Source: Ligula intestinalis (taxonomy: Eukaryota; Platyhelminthes; Cestoda; Diphyllobothriidea; Diphyllobothriidae). From it: DNA of 64,000 nucleotides. The number at the start of each line of letters is the position of its first letter. Positions within the stretch are counted from its first letter, which is position 1. The notes under the pieces are model-generated. The model saw only the letters and a list, made by a program, of their open reading frames with translations. It was not told the DNA's origin and made no database searches. The stretch covers positions 10,753,518 to 10,817,517 of the forward strand of contig JAYGXS010000008.1 of NCBI GenBank assembly GCA_036362985.1. The letters run 5' to 3'. The translations under genes were made by a program, and so were the position numbers. This document shows positions 12,176 through 23,884 of the stretch, one piece after another.

Positions 12176-13965
12176 CCCTTCCCCAATCTTCCTTTGCTGA
12201 AACCGCTTGGCTACTTATGAAACATGCAAATGTGGTGTTATGTATTGACTACGAAATTACCTGATAATATTTCCCTTATCTGGTGACAAAATATACTGGT
12301 TTCTATTTCTATAAATCATCGGCCACTTACGAAATCATCTGATAATATTCCTGTCATCTAGAGTCAATTTGGTCTGATTTATATTATTGTCAACTTGCAC
12401 TGCTCTAGGAGTCTTTGTTATAGAGTTCTTCCTCAACGTGGAAAAATTTGTCTACTATTCAGGAGGAACAAATGTTGGGAAAATAACTGCATTGAACAGA
12501 ATATGACAAACAAGAAGATGGCAACGGGAGAAAAGTAATCCTTCGCATAAGCAGCGTCTTTGCCAGCCAAACTTCAAGCAAAATATAATGGTGACCATAT
12601 GTATCATCTAGTATATAGTAACGTTTAATATTGACATTCGAGTAAGTTAGGATCAAAGTTAGGATAATAACTCACTGCACAGTTAAAGTTAAGATTAGAC
12701 TACAATCTGTATCTATTTTAGGACAAGTGTTACCTTTGGCCAAAGAAATATTTACCCGTCTTCGAATTTTGCACATAGCCAACCTTACTGCTTGCGTAGA
12801 ATGTTGTTACTCCCCTGTCCTAGGCGTAATTCTCACCGGTATCTGGACCTGCGCAGAATTACGAGCATTTTAATGCTCATTTTTTCACCCTACCTTCTCT
12901 CGTGTTTGCTTGTTTATACGTCTCAATGTGCGTGCTTCACTGCAGGTCAGTAATTGTGCCTTTTCAGCGATCATCTGTGATGACGGCCAGTCTTCTGGAC
13001 GGAGCAGAAATGCCCACAAACCGATCTCCTGGTGGACAGTGGACGCTTACACGCTAACCACGATGACTTACACCAAATGGAACTGAGTGCCAACGACCTC
13101 AGCGAGGGTAAGGTCAGGTCATCGCAATCAGCAGCATGACTGCTCAGCCCCTCACTCCTCTGCTTTCACCGCCTAGAACCAGGAGCCCGCCATTCTGTGA
13201 GCTATCATGTCCTCTCCTGATCTGTCCACTGTATTCAGTTAAGACTATAAGCGGCACTCCAATAGGGTACCCATTTGCCTAACGAATGCTGATTTGAGTC
13301 TTCTATTTAATTTGAAGAAAAAAGCTGGAGGATGAACAGAAGTTCTCTGTCTTTCGGTCTACCTTTGAAAATAGCCTTCTTTGATCTGCTCTCCGAACAC
13401 TCGAAGTGTCAGGCTAGAGTCCTTGTGTGAACATTCTCTTATGTGGAAATAACTACTTGAGGCCTCTTAGGTGGCGTGATTGCTATGGGCTGAAATGTGC
13501 TTGTTGCTGAGTGCCACGAATGAAAGGCACTGGCTTATAAGCTCAAAAGGGTGTATTTGTCTTTTAAGCATATTCCGCGGGCAGTCCTCTACCGCATTAG
13601 CTTAATAGGGAAGAAGCAACTTAATGGCGTGACTATCAGACCAGACGGAATTAACGTTGTTTAACTGGATCATTTTGTTTTCAGTCTGAACTTGGGGCAA
13701 CCCCAGGGAGCCATAGGATGTGAAAAAAATTTATTACTACTTACAGGCTTTTAGCTACTGTTGCGTTCTACATGGGTATTGGTCGGCAGTGAACTCACTT
13801 CTGTGAACCGGTGTTCGCTGTATGAGAGTACTGTGAATTAAGAGAAAGCTTCGGCAGTGTAATGGAAAGAACCTGTGCGGATTTAAATATCGGTTTGCGA
13901 AAAAAGGAAGTTAAACCATTCAGAACATGGCCTGATTTGCAACATAACCGCTTCTCCCCTTCACT
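12176..13965 (+). repeat. Tandem array unit 2 (about 1.8 kb)
   Basis: Landmarks include GGAGTCTTTGTTATAGAGTT (12409), GGTGGCGTGATTGCTATGGG (13470), ATATTCCGCGGGCAGTC (13569), GGCGTGACTATCAGACCAGA (13625) and ATCGGTTTGCGAAAAAAGG (13889). Compared with unit 1 it lacks about 400 bases corresponding to 11340-11930. Confidence 0.82.
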
Positions 13966-16460
13966 TAACCGTCATTTTCTGTAACTGCTTGACTAGAGAT
14001 AAAACATCCAAATGCCGTGTTATCAGGTATTGACGAAAATATCTGAGAATGTTCCCGTCATTTAGGGAAAGCATGTACTGGTTTCTATTTCTGTACATTA
14101 TCTGTTACCGATGAAATTATCTGACAATATTCCTATCATCTTGAGACAACATGGGCCAAATTCATTTTTTTTTAAGTGCACGGCTTTAGAAATCTTCCCT
14201 TTAGGGTTCTTATTTAAAATCGAACAAATGTTGACTAAAGAACTGAATTGAACGGAATATAACAGACTGATAGACAGCAACCGCATATGTTTAGTTACAT
14301 TTGTACCAGGAATGACATATTTAATCCCTCAACACGAAGACACGAGGACAGCAATCATAAGAAATAGCGGTGACCTTGTCAGGCAAACTTCAGGCAAAAT
14401 AGCCTGCGGCCGATAGTTATCGTCTAGTGTCACAGAACGTAGAGGTATTGCGTTCATGTTAGTAAGGATCAAGGTTAGGATTTGCGCTATTTGCTGATGT
14501 TAAGCTAAGACTTGGCCATTATTAGGTTTATATTAGAGAAGAGTTGTGGTTAGGACATAGGAATACTTACCCGTCTTTGAATTATACAAATGGCCAACTC
14601 TCTTGTTTGGTCGGAGCGTTGCTATTCCCCTGCCCTACTTGGGAGGTAATATGTGTAATCGCAACCGATATCTTTACCTCGGCAGAAATGTGGGTATTTC
14701 GATGTTTGCCTTTGTTTCCCTCTTCTCCTTTATTGGTTCACTTGGATCTGCATCTGAGTAAGTGTACTTTACCGCAGGCCAATAATGGTACCTGGGCAGA
14801 GATCATCTTTGCTGGCGGTATGTCTACTGGGTGGAGGAGAAATGTCCGCAAGCTAACCTTCTGGTGCTCAATGTACGCCTTTAACTTAATGAGCGGAAGT
14901 CAGTCCAGAGTATCTTCAGGCTGCGACCCTCCTCCAGTCCTGAAACCATCGACTTTCTGCCCAACAAGGTGTCCTCCTTCCGATACCTTGGTGTAACAAT
15001 AGCTTCCAACCTCTCATTTACTCTTCATATTCAATAATTTTTATAAAAATCCGCAAACTGTTATATTATATCCGCCGCTTGCGTTCTTATCGCACCCTGC
15101 AAGCCCTCATCTGGCGTTTTCTAGACGCTTGTATCCTCCCTCTCATTCTTTACTGCTCTCCAGTAACCTTTCCAGCACTACTCAAAAAAGACTTTATTAT
15201 TATTAAACGTATTCTCTGCATGCTCTCTTCAGCTGCTAGCTATTCCTATGCTTTTTTAGCTGACCTTATAATTCAGCGACATTTCAAATTGGTCAAGAAT
15301 TTCGTGGACCGTATTCTTAGTGATGACGCTCACCCTCTCCACTCCGAACTAATGGCTGCAAAGTCTTCTCGTACGACGCGCCGAAACTTCCGACACATGA
15401 CATGTCGTACATCAGCCTACCAGAACTCGATACTCCCATTCTTAGCACACTTCCTCACGTGTGATGAAACGGAAATTGAGAAGCTGAAGGCCGACATGAC
15501 TCCATAACTGATGTGGTAACCGTGTCGACTTCTTACTTTGAGTTTTCTGTGATCTTCGACCGTTTACTCTTGAGTTTTTGGACCCTTTAAATTACTTCAG
15601 TTCTTGCTCTCCGTGAATGGAGCCATTTTTTGCTGAACGTTTGATATTATCATCACAATAAAGTTCTCATCATCATCATCATCATCATCTACACTATGAC
15701 CACGATGACATGAACTTGGAACTGAGTGCCGACGGCCGCGACGAGGGCAATTTAAGGCCATTCTCATCAGCAACATGTCTCCTGAATCCCTTCTCTGTTC
15801 TCATGGCCTAGAGACGGTAGCATACAATCCCGTAAGCTATGTTTTCCTCTGATCCACTCACTGTTTTCTGTTTTGGCCGCAATCGGCGTCCGCTTGCGGT
15901 AAACATTTGCTTAACTAATGCTGATTTAAGTCTTCTTTTTCATTTGAAGGAAGTACCCACCGAATGAACGAGAGTTCGTTGTCTGTAGGTCTGCCCGGTT
16001 CTTTACTTCCTTGAAAAATTGCCTTCTCTGATGCTCCCTTTGAACGCTCGGAGCATCGCGTTAATGCAGTTTGTCTTCTTTGTGCGACTAACTTTTTGAT
16101 GCCTCTCAGGCAATCAAGGTGGCGTGATTTTTGGTGGGCTGAAATAACCTTGTTGTTGAGGGCCATAATACTGCGAAGAACACTGTTTTATAGCCTCAGA
16201 GAGGTGTTCTTTTCCCCAAAAGCATATTCCGCGGGCTGACAGCCACCGCTTTGGAGGGAACAACACAAAACAATGTGACGCAAGTAAATGGCGTGACTAT
16301 CAGACCAGACGGAATGAACGTTTCGTTTAACTAGGTCACTTTATTTTCAGTTAAAAATGAAGTGCAAGGCTGAATATGACGCAGTGCCCAGCATCTGGTG
16401 TATGACTCCATATAAACGGGTTTTTTGGTAAAATGATGTATAAACTCGCATCGTTTAGCG
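13966..16460 (+). repeat. Tandem array unit 3, split by CR1-like insertion
   Basis: 13966-14866 aligns with the first part of unit 2 and 15689-16460 with its continuation: ACCACGATGAC (15699), GGTGGCGTGATTTTTGGTGG (16119), GCATATTCCGCGGGCTGAC (16222) and GGCGTGACTATCAGACCAGA (16289). The 0.82-kb interruption is the CR1-like LINE, so that insertion is younger than the unit. Confidence 0.82.
14867..15688 (+). pseudogene. CR1-like LINE 3' end inserted in a tandem unit
   Basis: The plus strand shows NKVSSFRYLGVTIASNLSFT, a short damaged stretch, and then a 142-residue frame (15079-15507) with IWRFLDACILPLILYCSPVT and CRTSAYQNSILPFLAHFL, the C-terminal part of a CR1-like RT. The 3' UTR ends with AATAAAGTTCT and (CAT)7. 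The element interrupts the third tandem unit, whose sequence resumes at about 15689. Confidence 0.85.
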
Positions 16461-17189
16461 TTTGCGATCAGGTCACCTGCGGAAATATTTGCTATTTTAG
16501 TCAACATAAGCTTTCCGATTGGTTGTGTGGTTTACTCTCGAGCGCGGCTAGCACCCGCATAGCTTCTGCGACTGTGAACAGATGAACATTAGAGGCACAA
16601 TCGAGGAAGCCTGGGGTGTCCATTTTGGGTTTGTCAGCCCTCATAAGCCAAACATACCACAATTCGGGCCTCGAGTCGTGCACTGTCTGGTTTTTGGTGC
16701 AAATGACTCATGATGGCTAATGAGCCAAAAATGGCCCTACCGGTTTCTCTTGTCGTTTCCGGCACTGTAGCTCTGTAATAATCTGATGTGCCCTTTCAGA
16801 CTTTAAATGCGTCGTGCCGATCCCAGCCACAATTGTAAGCATGTCGTGATCTTTTCCGGACTTCCTTGGTGGTTTATGGAGCATCTCATTCGATCTAGAA
16901 ACATTACTTTATCTTTTATGAGCAATGAAGTCCTTTGGGAAGAGTAATTTTTATTATGTGAATTTTCGAATCTCGTTCCCCAGTTCGTCTCCAGACGGGT
17001 GTGATATGTATGAAAACAGTTAACTTAAACTAATGACGAGCACAGGATTATATAGTTCGTCAGATTGTGAATAGATAGTCATAATCCGCATTTGGTCGTG
17101 CCGACAATGGATAAATAGTTATCACGTGTATGCGGTTATGCGGTCCGAAGGGGGGCGAGAAAGGAAAGAAATAGTTGTCATCTGTATTT
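16461..17189. other. Gene-free apart from one SINE
   Basis: Only the family A SINE at 16640-16785 is recognisable. The minus frame 16501-16683 is a shadow across the SINE head. Confidence 0.55.
16640..16785 (+). repeat. tRNA-derived SINE (family A)
   Basis: The body shows TGACTCATGATGGCTAATGA, GCCAAAAATGGCC and TTTCTCTTGTCGTTTCCGGC. The family consensus by eye is a tRNA-like head with A and B boxes, then GGCTGATGACGGCTAATAAG, CCAGAAATGG and CCAGTCTCCCTTGTCTTTAC. The head is weak in this copy. Confidence 0.65.
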
Positions 17190-17565
17190 GATCATGTGAT
17201 AGGTGGTGGCTACTTTTGCTTCCAGCTGATCATCAGTGATTTGTTATTCACATCAAGATCGATATGCCTCTTAGTACATGCCTCATCTGAGTGCATTGCT
17301 TACAGGAATTCGCGACCCTTCTTATATGGGCAGGTTCCAACGATTTTGGTTTGCTCCCATGCAAACTTGTGTTCTGTGTCCAGTGTGCGCATGGTAACCT
17401 CTTAATGGTGATCTAGTCTCCCTACTGGTGCTCATGGTTACGGGTGGATAGAGCGCTTCGGTTTGGCTACAATATACTGCATCACAACTGGAACACGGAA
17501 TTTCGTACACAACTTCTTTTCGGTCAGCGTGGGCGACCCTGTCCTTAGGGTGTACGAGTTGGGTT
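17190..17565 (-). pseudogene. PLE GIY-YIG endonuclease fragment
   Basis: The minus strand encodes VYEIPCSSCDAVYCSQTE, the GIY...YIG core with the CxxC insert, then after stops and a shift TLDTEHKFAWEQTKIVGTCP, matching the H-x-F-x-W-x-x-xK-V-V segment of PLE endonucleases. It is broken by several stops and has no RT attached. Confidence 0.82.
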
Positions 17566-17834
17566 CACAATGTACTTGCTGGTTTGTGCGCGACCTCTAT
17601 TTGGTGTTTTTGTAGCTGTCTTTCGACGAGCTCGGATATATTCCTCACATATGGGAGCGTTTGCCAGTTCGTTGGTTTTGGCGCTTTAGTCATTGCAGTT
17701 CTGGATTGGCACTTGTCTTTGGACTGTTGTTGTTATATGCATCGACGAAAAAAGTCTGGAGGATACCCATTTTCGGAAAATGGTTTCCGAAGGTACTTAT
17801 GTCAAGTAGGTCAGAGGTTTGTCCATATAAACCC

Positions 17835-18150
17835 GCTATTACGTAAGTAAAGGACAGGGCACGGTCAAGCCCAAGTCAGGATTTGCCGATGAAGATGGCC
17901 CTGTGACGAAACCATCGGAAAAGGGAGCAGGATTACCAGCTTCCTCTATCGTGAGGACGAAGCAGAACACCAACTGACGTCAGGCCTAGCCAAAACCTAC
18001 ACGAAGGCCAGACAGCGAACGGAGGAAAATCGATCTTGTAGCCGCAACTTTAAACTGCTTATCGATAAAAATCAGCATTCGCTTTGACAGAGGACAGCAG
18101 GCCCAGCTGTCCGAAACTTCATCAAATCTTAAAATTTTTTCCGGTTAGCA
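17835..18150 (+). repeat. Dispersed repeat, copy 1 (pair at 32385)
   Basis: About 250 bases beginning TTACGTAAGTAAAGGACAGG and ending GCTGTCCGAAACTTCATC match 32385-32640 in the same orientation. The GAAAC-TTC/GTC end resembles PLE 3' ends, so both may be PLE UTR fragments. Confidence 0.72.
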
Positions 18151-19469
18151 GAAGGTGAATTACGATCGGATATTTAATCAAACAGGAATGAGCGTACACC
18201 GTTCTATTAACAACTACAATTTAGCCGACTTCGGCTTGGTAACTGGTTGTCTGTTCGTGACCTCCAACACCCTTTTAGAGCGTATTTGCTTCGGGATGCC
18301 TAAAGATCACTGAGCACCAATTTCTGCTTATATATATGGGGTGTTCATCCAATCTATCGGATTAGGAAATATTATTTTCCCTTTGTGCCCTGTGGCTCGT
18401 GCGTGAGTGATCACAGGCAGTCGCTTAGTGTTTTCAGACGTATGATGGATTAGAACCGACAAAGCTAAGGCCACACTGCTGACTCATTAGCTGTAATCAA
18501 TCAGACATACCCAAACCCAAGTTGCGTCCCACCAGAGGTTCGAGTCCGCGCGACCTTGCACACTAGAAGTGCAACGCTTTAACCCCCAAGCCATGGGCTC
18601 ACTGCCTTGCCGATTTCGATCGGGAATAGGCGCTCACCGACTGGTCACAAGACTCTCTCGTTCCCTCGTTAGCTGAAGGAATGCTGGCTTTTAGCTAGAA
18701 GCACGTGCTCCCAGGAGAGCGTCACTGAGACAATGTTACAAGTGCAGAATTGAGGCCTTAGCTAATGGCGGCTCGGGCGCTGCCCCTGTGTTGTGGGGCC
18801 ATAAATCATGCAAGTCTTTTCGACAGGTGTTGACACACTCAGGCCTAGGCTGTGACGGTTGACAGCAAACAAGTCACTGCCATCCTAAGCGGCGCGTCGG
18901 TTAAGAAAATCTCATTAGGTTGGGGGAGTGTCTTAAAAGTGTTTTTGGTCTGTGGCCTTGTATCCTGAGTTCTCCCTCCCCTCTCTCGAACAATGTCTCA
19001 AAAATCTGGTGTGGACACGTGCTCTATAATAAAGTGCTTTGCACAATTTTGGCTACATTAGAAAAACTACGATGAGGGGAGAATCGTCAGTTATATGTTC
19101 AGAGGGATTCTTTGATGTTCGTAATAATCATTTTTATCTCCGGAATCATACGAAACCAAATATCTGATACACAGCTAAACTTAATCAAAATTTGGAGACT
19201 TGCTTGGGATAGCGTGTTGTAAACCATGACTAGTAACCAATTTGGGCAACGCCTCAACCGCATATAAAATGAAGACAGTGAAGCAGTGTCTTTTATAGGT
19301 GTTGGTCAATAAAAAAAGTCCTGTATGCCGATTTATGACATAAATTTAGGTTGTTTTTTGCGAAATCGGCAGTTTGCGGGTGGTGAAGAGTCCAAGGACA
19401 GAAAAACATGTGCTTACTAATGGCCATTGAGTAGGCTGGATTTTGTGGATTAGATAATGAGTAACTCAC
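18151..19469. other. Gene-free apart from one SINE
   Basis: Besides the minus SINE at 18445-18605 I see nothing supportable in this stretch. Confidence 0.55.
18445..18605 (-). repeat. tRNA-derived SINE (family A), minus copy
   Basis: On the minus strand, GCCCATGGCTTGGGGGTTAA is an A-box-like region and GCGGACTCGAACCTC a B box, followed by GGGTTTGGGTATGTCTGATT and CAGCTAATGAGTCAGCAG. Confidence 0.72.
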
Positions 19470-20300
19470 TGGCGAAAATAGATGAAGTTTGTACTGGTTG
19501 GGGAAGATCGTTCAGAGACAATATATATATATATATGCAGGATGCCCCAAGTATTTATAAACCTTTTAAAAAATGTAAACTTCATACTTATCATAATTTC
19601 AAAAATGTAAATATATTTATAAATATAATTTTAAGTTCAGCGATGATACCCATGTAAGCATTACAGGAGGTCAAGTTAGGCGAACAAAGGTTTTCGATTA
19701 ATTCATCATCAGGCAATACAGTAATGTAAGGGAGGGCAGAGTTAACGAAAGTTTTAGGCAAACAAGTCAGCAGAAACAAGCGGGGACAGATCAGATTTTA
19801 GTCTTGATTAGGAAACAGAGAAAGGGGGATGGGGGAAGGAGGGAAAGGGGAAGAAGTTTGACAATTATTTCATGTCATCTCGTTGTCCTCGTCTCGAGTT
19901 TTGTTGGGAGGTGCGATGACGCAAGGTGTCGGCGTCTAGTGACGGCGTCGGTGGCCTGTGGATGCTTGATGTGGCAGTCTCGTCACTGTTTCGCGGCGTG
20001 GTAAGAAGCGTTTGGGGGTGGATGTTGATCGGCCTTTAGCTACGGAAGTCTTAAGGCCGCTACAAACGCGTTCTGCGCACATGAGATTGGGTTTGTGAGT
20101 CGTATAGCGACTGCTTCTGCTGTCGCAAGTATCTGATGACACAGGAACTTAGAATGTTTAGCCAGCACATTATTGACGAATCTAAATGCTTGGTGGACGT
20201 CTACCCGATGACCGCTGTCTACGAATCAGGCCCGAACCACACAAAAGACGAAAGACGGTTTTATATGACCGACATCAAAGCTCTTAAGTTACAAATATAA
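19470..20300 (-). pseudogene. PLE endonuclease C-terminus and 3' UTR
   Basis: The minus strand at about 20230-20030 reads SGHRVDVHQAFRFVNNVLAK and ILATAEAVAIRLTNPISCAQ, the C-terminal block of PLE endonucleases. Toward 19470 the sequence is a 3' UTR-like stretch, with an (AT)7 run at 19519-19535. The same C-terminal block ([11 protein letters not shown]) occurs in the 39.8-kb copy, showing the same lineage. Confidence 0.8.
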
Positions 20301-20395
20301 TATTTTATAGACCGAAAGTCAACCTAAAAAGGCGACAAAGACTGGAATGTGCATGAATGGCTTTTTAGCATCCATCAGCCAACTATAATCAACCA

Positions 20396-20552
20396 GGCCC
20401 GTGACTCAATGGTTATTGCGTTGAGATTCTGATCAGCTGGTCGCTGGTTCAATCTTCGGTTGCTTCGCCTACTGGGGTTGGGTGAAACTGACTGATGATA
20501 GCTGATGGAGCAGAAATGGTCGTTCCGGCCTTCCTTGTCTTTGTTTGTAAGG
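20396..20552 (+). repeat. tRNA-derived SINE (family A)
   Basis: CCGTGACTCAATGGTTATTG (A box) and CGCTGGTTCAATCTTCGG (B box) are followed by the body ACTGACTGATGATAGCTGAT, CAGAAATGGTCGTTCC and TTCCTTGTCTTTG. The head is well preserved. Confidence 0.8.
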
Positions 20553-20619
20553 TTCGTCTGCACATAACTGTAGCCGCTGCGTGACTGTGTGCGAGGCCGA
20601 GGCCAAGATATAATCTCGC

Positions 20620-21000
20620 CAAATTTTTGAAACGAACACCCAAGCCAAAATATTTGCCGTCTATCTACGCCTCATGTGAGGCCTCAGAGAGAGAACACAA
20701 CAAGAGGTGTGCAGAAATCGGAAGTCCTTGAGTGTTCGAGGTAAAACAAATTTAGGGAAATAAACGTGTGTAACCGATGTCCCTTGAGCCAATCAGATGC
20801 TCTTCTGAAATATTGGCCAGTCCCATTGGCTGTTAGCTCAGTGGATGAGTGCAGTGTAAATTTCGAATTATCGATCGATTGAAGGCTAGCGTGCATTCGC
20901 CCGTGTACGCCGATAGATAACCTGCTTGGAATGCGGCAATGGATTGCAAGCTACTGCTTGCTAAGGCTGTTCATTAGGCTGTCCTAATACCTCCCCTCTG
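20620..21000 (-). mobile_element. LTR of Gypsy-like element (family Y), copy 1
   Basis: The sequence 20700-21000 matches 21812-22110 in the same direction (CTTGAGTGTTCGAGG, CATTGGCTGTTAGCTC, ATCGATCGATTGAAGGCTAG). It also matches 47590-47960 inverted. Beyond the LTR end the minus strand reads TTTGGCGAG, like a primer-binding-site region. Confidence 0.75.
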
Positions 21001-21295
21001 AAGGCAAGTCGTAAGATTTGAGTTGCGTGTTCATTTGTGATGGAACCGTTCGCATTCTTTTTCAGCGTTGCTGCCTAGAGGCTGAAGTTCGCGCCTTTTT
21101 AGCACTGGGGTCCCTCGTGGAAAGGTTTAGGGAGTCAATGGCAGTCGTGGGCGAAGAGGATGGGGGATTAGTTGGGACACCACCTCTTTTTCGCGCGCCG
21201 CTGCGAGTCAACCGACCAGGTGTTTGATGGGGCTCAGAAGCCGCTGGCGCTTCCTTTCCTGTTTCCTCCTTCTTCTCCTCGTTGTGTACCTTGGC

Positions 21296-21465
21296 AGGAG
21301 GTGGAATCGTCTACATCAGCTTTGTCGCCAGCTGATTCGATTTGGCTGGAGGTGGAATCGTCGGCATCAGCTTTCTCGTCAGCTGATTCGATTTGGCGGC
21401 CTGTCTGTCCGATGTGATCATCGGGGACATCAGCTTTGTTGCCAGCTGATTCGATTTGGCGAGAC
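21296..21465 (+). repeat. Minisatellite, 3 units of about 50-60 bp
   Basis: The unit contains ATCAGCTTTSTYGYCAGCTG and ATTCGATTTGGC. Two units are separated by 51 bases and the third carries an insertion of about 9. The period keeps the antisense protein frame open. Confidence 0.8.
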
Positions 21466-21637
21466 TCGGCGAAGTTAAATGCACACTATTGCAAATGCGG
21501 TGAAGTGGCATATCCAGGAGACCTAGGTTCTCGATCCAATCAAGGCCAATTAAGCCAAGCTCTGGATGGTTGAGTAGGTAACATGTTCCTGTGAATTGAG
21601 CGCCATCAAAGGGAACGCCACAATCGAGCTCATCCAT
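21311..21637 (-). pseudogene. Gypsy retropepsin C-terminus with in-frame tandem repeat
   Basis: The frame reads GTCYLLNHPELGLIGLDWIE then NLGLLDMPLHRICNSV, the end of the aspartic protease and linker of Ty3/Gypsy polyproteins (LLGLDWI motif). The catalytic DSG part is missing. After it come three in-frame copies of AAKSNQLxxKLM, encoded by a minisatellite at 21300-21460. It lies between the two family-Y LTRs with no RT, so it is a heavily deleted element. Confidence 0.75.
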
Positions 21638-21811
21638 GAGCTGAAAGGAATCCGCCAGAAACGGCCATAGCCTTTCTGTCCGGTGTGATCATCGAAGACC
21701 AGTTCAAATACTGCGTCACCAAACGTTGCATCAAATGCCCAGGCCGAGATATTGCCGCCCAATGACGTCCTGTGTGGGTCCCCAAAGAGAGTCCACGACA
21801 AGACGGATGCA

Positions 21812-22110
21812 ACGGTAGAAGTCCTTGAGTGTTCGAGGAACAACAATTTAGGGAAACAAACGTGTGTAAACGATATCCCTTGAGTCAATCAGATGCTCTC
21901 CTGAAATAGTGGCCGGTCACATTGGCTGTTGGCTCCGGGGATGACTGTAGTTTAAATTGCGAATCATCGATCGATTGAAGGCTAGCGTACATTCGTCCGT
22001 GTATGCCGATCGATAACTTGCTTTGAGTGTGGCGATGGATTGCAAGCTTCTGCTTTCTAAGGCTGTTCTTTAGGCTGTCCTTATATGCAAAATTGAAGGC
22101 AGAGCCCCAA
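21812..22110 (-). mobile_element. LTR of Gypsy-like element (family Y), copy 2
   Basis: This is the partner LTR. Identity with copy 1 stops sharply after GAAGTCCTTGAGTG at 21812, where pol-like sequence begins, so this LTR is truncated on that side. GCATATAAGGACA (minus, near 22080) is a possible TATA box. Confidence 0.75.
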
Positions 22111-23154
22111 GGGAGTAGTGAGTCCATTAGCCGATCTGTGAGCGTTTGTCTACCAATGTGAAAGATTTTACTACCTGTAAAGTTATCGACAGCTCTGTAC
22201 ACGAGCCACGGTGGCTGCTGGTGGGGTGAGAGAAATGAGTCCATCGGCAGAGTGGGAAAAGTGAGTTCCGTAAACGGTTGGGTGAACGTCTCTATGCATA
22301 TGCAATGCCACGGTCCCTGCGGCCCATAAGGCGCTGGCACTTCCTCTCGTTTCTGATCTCCTTTTGGTGCATGCGTTCGCGCCTCCACTGGGTTTCAGGT
22401 CCCGCTGCGGGTGTCCGAAAAGCTGGGCGGTCACTATGCGGTGGGGGAGAGAGTGAGGTCGACCCTCGGCGCGTTTCTTTCCTCACTACAGTAAATATGA
22501 ATGCGCCTGAATATATCATGGTACGCTAAGAGCCGTGGCCTGCAAGGTTTGCTAACTGGTGGGGAACATCGGGCCACCTACGCTGCTGCTCCCCTAGGAC
22601 GCGTGTGTTTGTGTGTGCGTATGTGAGGAGATGGGGACTGAAAGTCAGGCTGTAATGGTTCCTTCTTAGCGAGATTTGCTGAGTCAAATGTGTGCGTCAG
22701 CCACTTATACCGTCCCTCATTGCCAGTTTCATTGAATTTGTCTTGACACCGATAACGGAGGTGGGAGCGGTGAGCAAGTTGGCAGAATTCACGCAAGTCC
22801 GCTTTATTCATTTTTTTCATTTGCGGTAGTTCGCTCTGTTTCTTCAGCTTGCTATAGCCTTCGTGGAGCGCGCTTAGCTTGTCTCAGTGTCAACTTTGGC
22901 TTGCTGCAGCGCTTGCTGCGGCATTTTGGAGCACGCAGTGCCCATCGTCGAAATCGAAGGGGGAATTTTCGGGTGAACGTTAATCAACGAGGTAACTCAG
23001 AGAGTGTCGAATAATCGTTCATGTGCACTCAGACATCCTAAATTGCACAGCGGCCCTAAGTGCGATTCTGAGGTCTAGGTTAAAGACAAGATAAACTGAT
23101 GGGGCAACTTCTGGCTTATTAGCAGTCATTTCAGGTAGTGCATTGCAGGAAGCT
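22111..23154. other. Unassigned sequence flanking the LTR element
   Basis: An open minus frame (21885-22388) starts here and runs into the family-Y LTR. It has no recognised domain and may be the element's 5' flank or internal remnant. Confidence 0.45.
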
Positions 23155-23250
23155 CGAACTGTGCTTGGGTATGACTGGCTGCTGATGGCTTACAAACCAG
23201 AAATGGCCACCCCAGTCTTCCTCGACTATGTCGGTCAAGGTTGTCTGCTT
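23155..23250 (+). repeat. SINE family A body
   Basis: CTTGGGTATGACTGGCTGCT, GATGGCTTACAAACCAGAAA and CCAGTCTTCCTCGACTATG. The tRNA-like head is missing or decayed. Confidence 0.72.
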
Positions 23251-23334
23251 GCAATAACAGAAGCTGTGCGGCTACTGGCTTTGCCCTTGGAGCAAACGCC
23301 GCAATAAATCGGTGAGCTTTATTGACAAATATGG

Positions 23335-23575
23335 CAAACTAGCGCGGAAGCCCGGCTTCGCCTTCGGCTTCCTTACATGTTGTTGACCCTTAGGTAGGCA
23401 AACCGTAAGTGAGAACCTCTTTAAATGATTATGTTCAGTTAAGTTCAGGTTTATTAGGGAAATTCCTAGGTAAATACCTTTGAACTACCTCTTTGTACAT
23501 AGCTTTGATGCAGAACATGTGGCGGTGCCAGAAATGGAACTGCGTTGGGTAAGGGAAGACAGTAAAAAAACTGCT
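23335..23575 (-). repeat. Same dispersed repeat, minus copy 1
   Basis: The sequence is the reverse complement of 6485-6725, including the GGAAGCCGAAGGCGAAGCC block beyond the tail. A second minus copy lies 320 bases away. Confidence 0.82.
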
Positions 23576-23884
23576 AAGCATTTTTCATAAGTCTAGTTTT
23601 GAATGCCATTTGTGGAAGATAGTGCATTTGCTTCTACCCCTTTTCAGACTCTTGTCCTCTTTCATGCTGATTGAGGCCTACCCTGAAGAGTGCTCAGACA
23701 TAAACATCAACTACAGGACTAATGGCCCGGTGAATACAAGCAATCGTGAGAACATAAATAAGTACTGTTCATGAACTTCTCCTAGCAGCGATCGTCCACC
23801 TGACGCCATGCCAGACGTGCGTCAACCAACACTAAGAAGGAAGCACCCCACGCCTAAGATCATCCCAAATGGAACTGAAATTCA

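Noticed and set aside
14544..14996. A 150-codon plus frame as a gene
   Set aside because: It crosses the boundary between the tandem unit and the LINE and has no domain; the LINE is read in a different frame.
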